Below, in pieces: positions 61,805 through 64,000 of a DNA stretch of 64,000 nucleotides. Below the pieces are notes generated by a model. It saw nothing but the letters and a program-made list of their open reading frames with translations, was not told where the DNA came from and did no database searches. The DNA comes from Fimenecus sp052298855 (lineage in GTDB: Bacteria > Bacillota > Clostridia > Oscillospirales > Acutalibacteraceae). Position 1 is the first letter of the stretch. Each line of letters begins with the position of its first letter. The stretch is from positions 49,508 to 113,507 of the forward strand of contig DAVZXP010000010.1 of assembly GCA_052298855.1 (NCBI GenBank), read 5' to 3'. Made by a program: the position numbers and the translations under genes.

Positions 61805-62692
61805 ATGAAGAACCCAATTTTTACAGGCGCAGGCGTTGCTATAATTACCCCGTTTACAGCTGACGGCAAGGTAAACGAAAAGGTATTGGCTGAAATCATT
61901 GAGTATCAGATTTCACATTCGACGGACGCTATCGTTATTTGCGGTACTACCGGAGAGAGTGCGACTCTTGACCATAACGAGCATACGCAGGCTATTAAAG
62001 TTGCGGTTGATGTAACGGCAGGCAGAATTCCCGTTATCGCAGGTACAGGCTCAAATGATACCGCTTATGCGCTTAAACTTTCAAATGACGCTGAAAAGCT
62101 CGGCGTTGACGGTCTTCTTATGGTTACACCTTATTACAATAAGGCTTCACAGGAAGGTCTTATTAAGCATTTCAACTATGTTGCAGACAGAGTTTCAACG
62201 CCGATTATCCTTTACAATGTTCCTTCGAGAACAGGTTGTGAAATTAAACCTGAAACCTATGCTGAACTTGCTAAGAACAAGATGATTTACGGTGCTAAGG
62301 AAGCAACGGGCAACCTTTCCTCAATTGCAAAGACAATTTCACTTGTTCCCGAGGATTTTTCAATTTATTCGGGCAATGACGACCAAATTACTCCTATTAT
62401 GTCTTTGGGCGGCAAGGGCGTTATTTCGGTACTTTCAAATATTCTTCCGCAGGTTGCACATGATATTGCACAGACTGCACTTGACGGAGATTTCAAAAAG
62501 AGTGCGGAGCTTCAGCTTAAATATCTTGAGCTCTGCAATGCTATGTTTATGGATGTTAATCCCATTCCCGTTAAGGTTGCAATGAGAATGATGGGAATTG
62601 ATGTAGGTCCGTTAAGACTTCCTCTTTGCGATATGACACCTGCAAATACAGAAAAATTGAAATCCGTTCTTCAAAAGTACGAGCTGATATAA
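61805..62692 (+). CDS. dapA: 4-hydroxy-tetrahydrodipicolinate synthase
   Basis: 295-residue TIM barrel. GTTGESATL binds the carboxylate, the Tyr in LYNVPSRTG assists, and the Schiff-base Lys is in YGAKEATGN. The start is the ATG after GGAGG; an in-frame ATG 18 bp upstream overlaps the end of asd and is rejected. Confidence 0.95.
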   Translation: MKNPIFTGAGVAIITPFTADGKVNEKVLAEIIEYQISHSTDAIVICGTTGESATLDHNEHTQAIKVAVDVTAGRIPVIAGTGSNDTAYALKLSNDAEKLGVDGLLMVTPYYNKASQEGLIKHFNYVADRVSTPIILYNVPSRTGCEIKPETYAELAKNKMIYGAKEATGNLSSIAKTISLVPEDFSIYSGNDDQITPIMSLGGKGVISVLSNILPQVAHDIAQTALDGDFKKSAELQLKYLELCNAMFMDVNPIPVKVAMRMMGIDVGPLRLPLCDMTPANTEKLKSVLQKYELI

Positions 62693-62714
62693 ATTTTTCA
62701 AGGATGTGTAAATA

Positions 62715-63470
62715 ATGGTTAAAATCATTTTAAGCGGTTGTTCGGGAAAGATGGGACACGTTATTACAAAGTGCGTGGAGAACAAGGAAAACTGTGAAAT
62801 CGTAGCAGGCGTTGACATAAACAAATGCGACGCCCCCTACCCGATTTTCGCTTCGTTTTCCGAGATTGATGTTGTTGCCGATGTTATTATTGACTTTTCG
62901 CATCCGTCTGTTCTCGCCTCGTTACTTGAATACTGCAAGAAAAATAAAATGCCTGCTGTTATTGCGACGACAGGACTTTCCGATGAGCAGAAAAAGGAAA
63001 TTGAGGACACCTCAAAGGAAGTTCCGATGTTCTTTTCGGCAAATATGTCAATCGGCGTAAATCTTATTTCAGAGCTTGCCGCTAAGGCTGCAAGGGTTTT
63101 GGAAGGCTCGTTTGACATTGAAATTGTCGAGGCTCATCACAATCAAAAAATCGACGCACCTTCGGGAACAGCACTTATGCTCGCTGACAGCGTTTCGGAT
63201 GCTTTAACAAATAAGCCGACCTATGAGTTTGACAGGCATTCAAAGCGTGCTAAAAGAGACCCGAACGAAATCGGAATTCATTCAATCAGAGGCGGTACAA
63301 TCGTCGGAGAGCACGAGGTTATTTTTGCGGGGCTTGATGAAATTATTACAATTTCACATTCCGCACGCTCAAAGGATCTCTTTGCCGTAGGCGCCGTAAA
63401 TGCAGCTGTTTTTCTTAAAGGTAAGCCTGCAGGTATGTATTCTATGAAGCAGTTGGTTGATGAGAGATAA
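62715..63470 (+). CDS. dapB: 4-hydroxy-tetrahydrodipicolinate reductase
   Basis: 251 residues. NADPH motif SGCSGKMG at the N-terminus and the conserved active-site segment EAHHNQKIDAPSGTA. It reduces the dapA product toward diaminopimelate and lysine. AAGGATG precedes the ATG. Same operon as asd and dapA. Confidence 0.96.
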   Translation: MVKIILSGCSGKMGHVITKCVENKENCEIVAGVDINKCDAPYPIFASFSEIDVVADVIIDFSHPSVLASLLEYCKKNKMPAVIATTGLSDEQKKEIEDTSKEVPMFFSANMSIGVNLISELAAKAARVLEGSFDIEIVEAHHNQKIDAPSGTALMLADSVSDALTNKPTYEFDRHSKRAKRDPNEIGIHSIRGGTIVGEHEVIFAGLDEIITISHSARSKDLFAVGAVNAAVFLKGKPAGMYSMKQLVDER

Positions 63471-63479
63471 GGTGTTTTT

Positions 63480-63944
63480 ATGAGTATTATACAGAGCATT
63501 TCAGTTACAGAGGATGTTACCCTTGTATCGTTACAAGACTCCCCTGCCGACATTGGTTTAATCTCCGATATATTCACGGAAATTTCAAAAAATAATATTG
63601 ACGTTGATATGATTTCGCAAACGCCCCCTCATTCACACACTCCGAACCTTTCTTTCACGGTTTCGGATGAGGATGTCGGTAAAATGCTTGAAATTACAGC
63701 CAAATTGCGTGATATTTATCCCGATATGAAATTGACCTTACGCAGCGGAAACTGTAAAATTTCGGTATTTGGCGAGGAAATGCGTGGCACTCCCGGCGTT
63801 GCGGTAAAGGTGTTTTATGCACTTTCAAAAGCAAAAGTTGAGGTCAGCATGATTACAACATCGGAGGTTGACATTTCTCTGCTTGTTGACAAGCATTTTG
63901 TCGAGCCTGCGATTGAAAGCCTCGAACGTGAATTTAACAAATAA
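63480..63944 (+). CDS. Stand-alone double ACT-domain protein (aspartokinase-like)
   Basis: 154 residues forming two ACT domains like the regulatory tail of aspartokinase: the first starts VTLVSLQDSPADIGLISDIF, the second ends with KAKVEVSMITTSEVDISLLV. No kinase domain. AAGGTG precedes the ATG, and it directly follows dapB, so it lies under lysine control. It may act as a separate regulatory subunit for an aspartokinase encoded elsewhere. Similar small genes occur next to lysine genes in Clostridia. Confidence 0.83.
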   Translation: MSIIQSISVTEDVTLVSLQDSPADIGLISDIFTEISKNNIDVDMISQTPPHSHTPNLSFTVSDEDVGKMLEITAKLRDIYPDMKLTLRSGNCKISVFGEEMRGTPGVAVKVFYALSKAKVEVSMITTSEVDISLLVDKHFVEPAIESLEREFNK

Positions 63945-63955
63945 GCACAAATCAT

Positions 63956-63998
63956 AACCACTAGTAAACTAGTGGTTTGCACAGGCCCTATAAGGGCC
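63956..63998. repeat. Two adjacent palindromes at the right edge
   Basis: AACCACTAGT / ACTAGTGGTT (2-base loop, 63,956-63,977), then GGCCCT / AGGGCC (3-base loop, 63,984-63,998), with TTGCACA between. There is no T-run, so this is not a standard terminator. It may be a dispersed repeat cut by the window edge, or an attachment or recombination site. Confidence 0.55.
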
Positions 63999-64000
63999 GC

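Overview
The window looks like a chromosomal segment of a low-GC, anaerobic, spore-forming Clostridia bacterium, probably a gut Ruminococcaceae/Oscillospirales member. This rests on the gene order (priA-def-fmt-rsmB-rlmN-prpC-prkC-rsgA-thiN-spoVM), on sporulation genes (spoVM, spoIIM, cwlD, an alpha/beta SASP), on strong GGAGG ribosome binding sites and on frequent TTG/GTG starts. No rRNA, tRNA or CRISPR array was seen.

Layout. 1-9.9 kb is a housekeeping run for replication restart, formyl-Met handling, rRNA modification and PASTA-kinase signalling. It ends in two very short genes, a membrane peptide and spoVM. 9.9-13.7 kb holds an alanine-type aminotransferase, a ZIP metal transporter and two poorly characterised genes. 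13.9-15.6 kb is AT-rich, with a 222-bp duplication and small genes that look like decayed toxin/immunity cassettes. 15.7-18.6 kb carries a large serine recombinase, a SHOCT-like protein and a winged-helix protein, typical of an integrative element. 19-31.6 kb is a defence-type island: a metallo-beta-lactamase-fold hydrolase, an Xis-like HTH protein, two Fic proteins of different types, an MmcQ/YjbR protein, an Mrr-like endonuclease, and then a five-gene overlapping operon. 31.7-34.4 kb holds mobile-element debris (TnpV, a broken rhuM), a Mor-like regulator and a SASP. 34.5-64 kb is core genome: hprK-glcK-murB-rapZ-whiA, an asparagine-synthetase-like gene, a divergent sialic-acid cluster (nanA / nanE-nanK), typA, ilvE, cwlD-radA, a Xer-type recombinase, queA-tgt-yajC-TIGR04086-spoIIM, and lysine synthesis (asd-dapA-dapB-ACT) behind a lysine riboswitch and terminator.

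The most interesting unit is 23,332-31,597. The genes overlap or abut: TcmP; its partner three-Cys radical-SAM-like protein; an adenine methyltransferase with an N-terminal type I restriction (HSDR_N) nuclease domain; a two-TRD specificity subunit; a DGQHR-like protein with a C-terminal TIR/deoxyribosyltransferase-like domain; and a TPR-HEPN (LA2681) putative RNase. The specificity subunit appears to lack a start codon. Its frame is entered from the methyltransferase frame at a U_UUU_UUC heptamer that has an SD-like element 9 nt upstream and a C5G/CG5 stem 6 nt downstream. This has all the parts of a programmed -1 frameshift that would make a 1080-residue nuclease-methyltransferase-specificity fusion besides the 621-residue unfused product. 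Modification and specificity genes combined with NAD-type and RNase-type effector domains suggest a multi-layer anti-phage system. That function is inferred.

Other points worth a second look: a candidate ~90-nt small RNA with its own promoter and terminator (about 54,997-55,085); an asparagine synthetase whose glutaminase site is degenerate; a SASP with an abnormal C-terminus; a 10-bp inverted repeat around the ZIP promoter; and paired palindromes at the right edge of the window.
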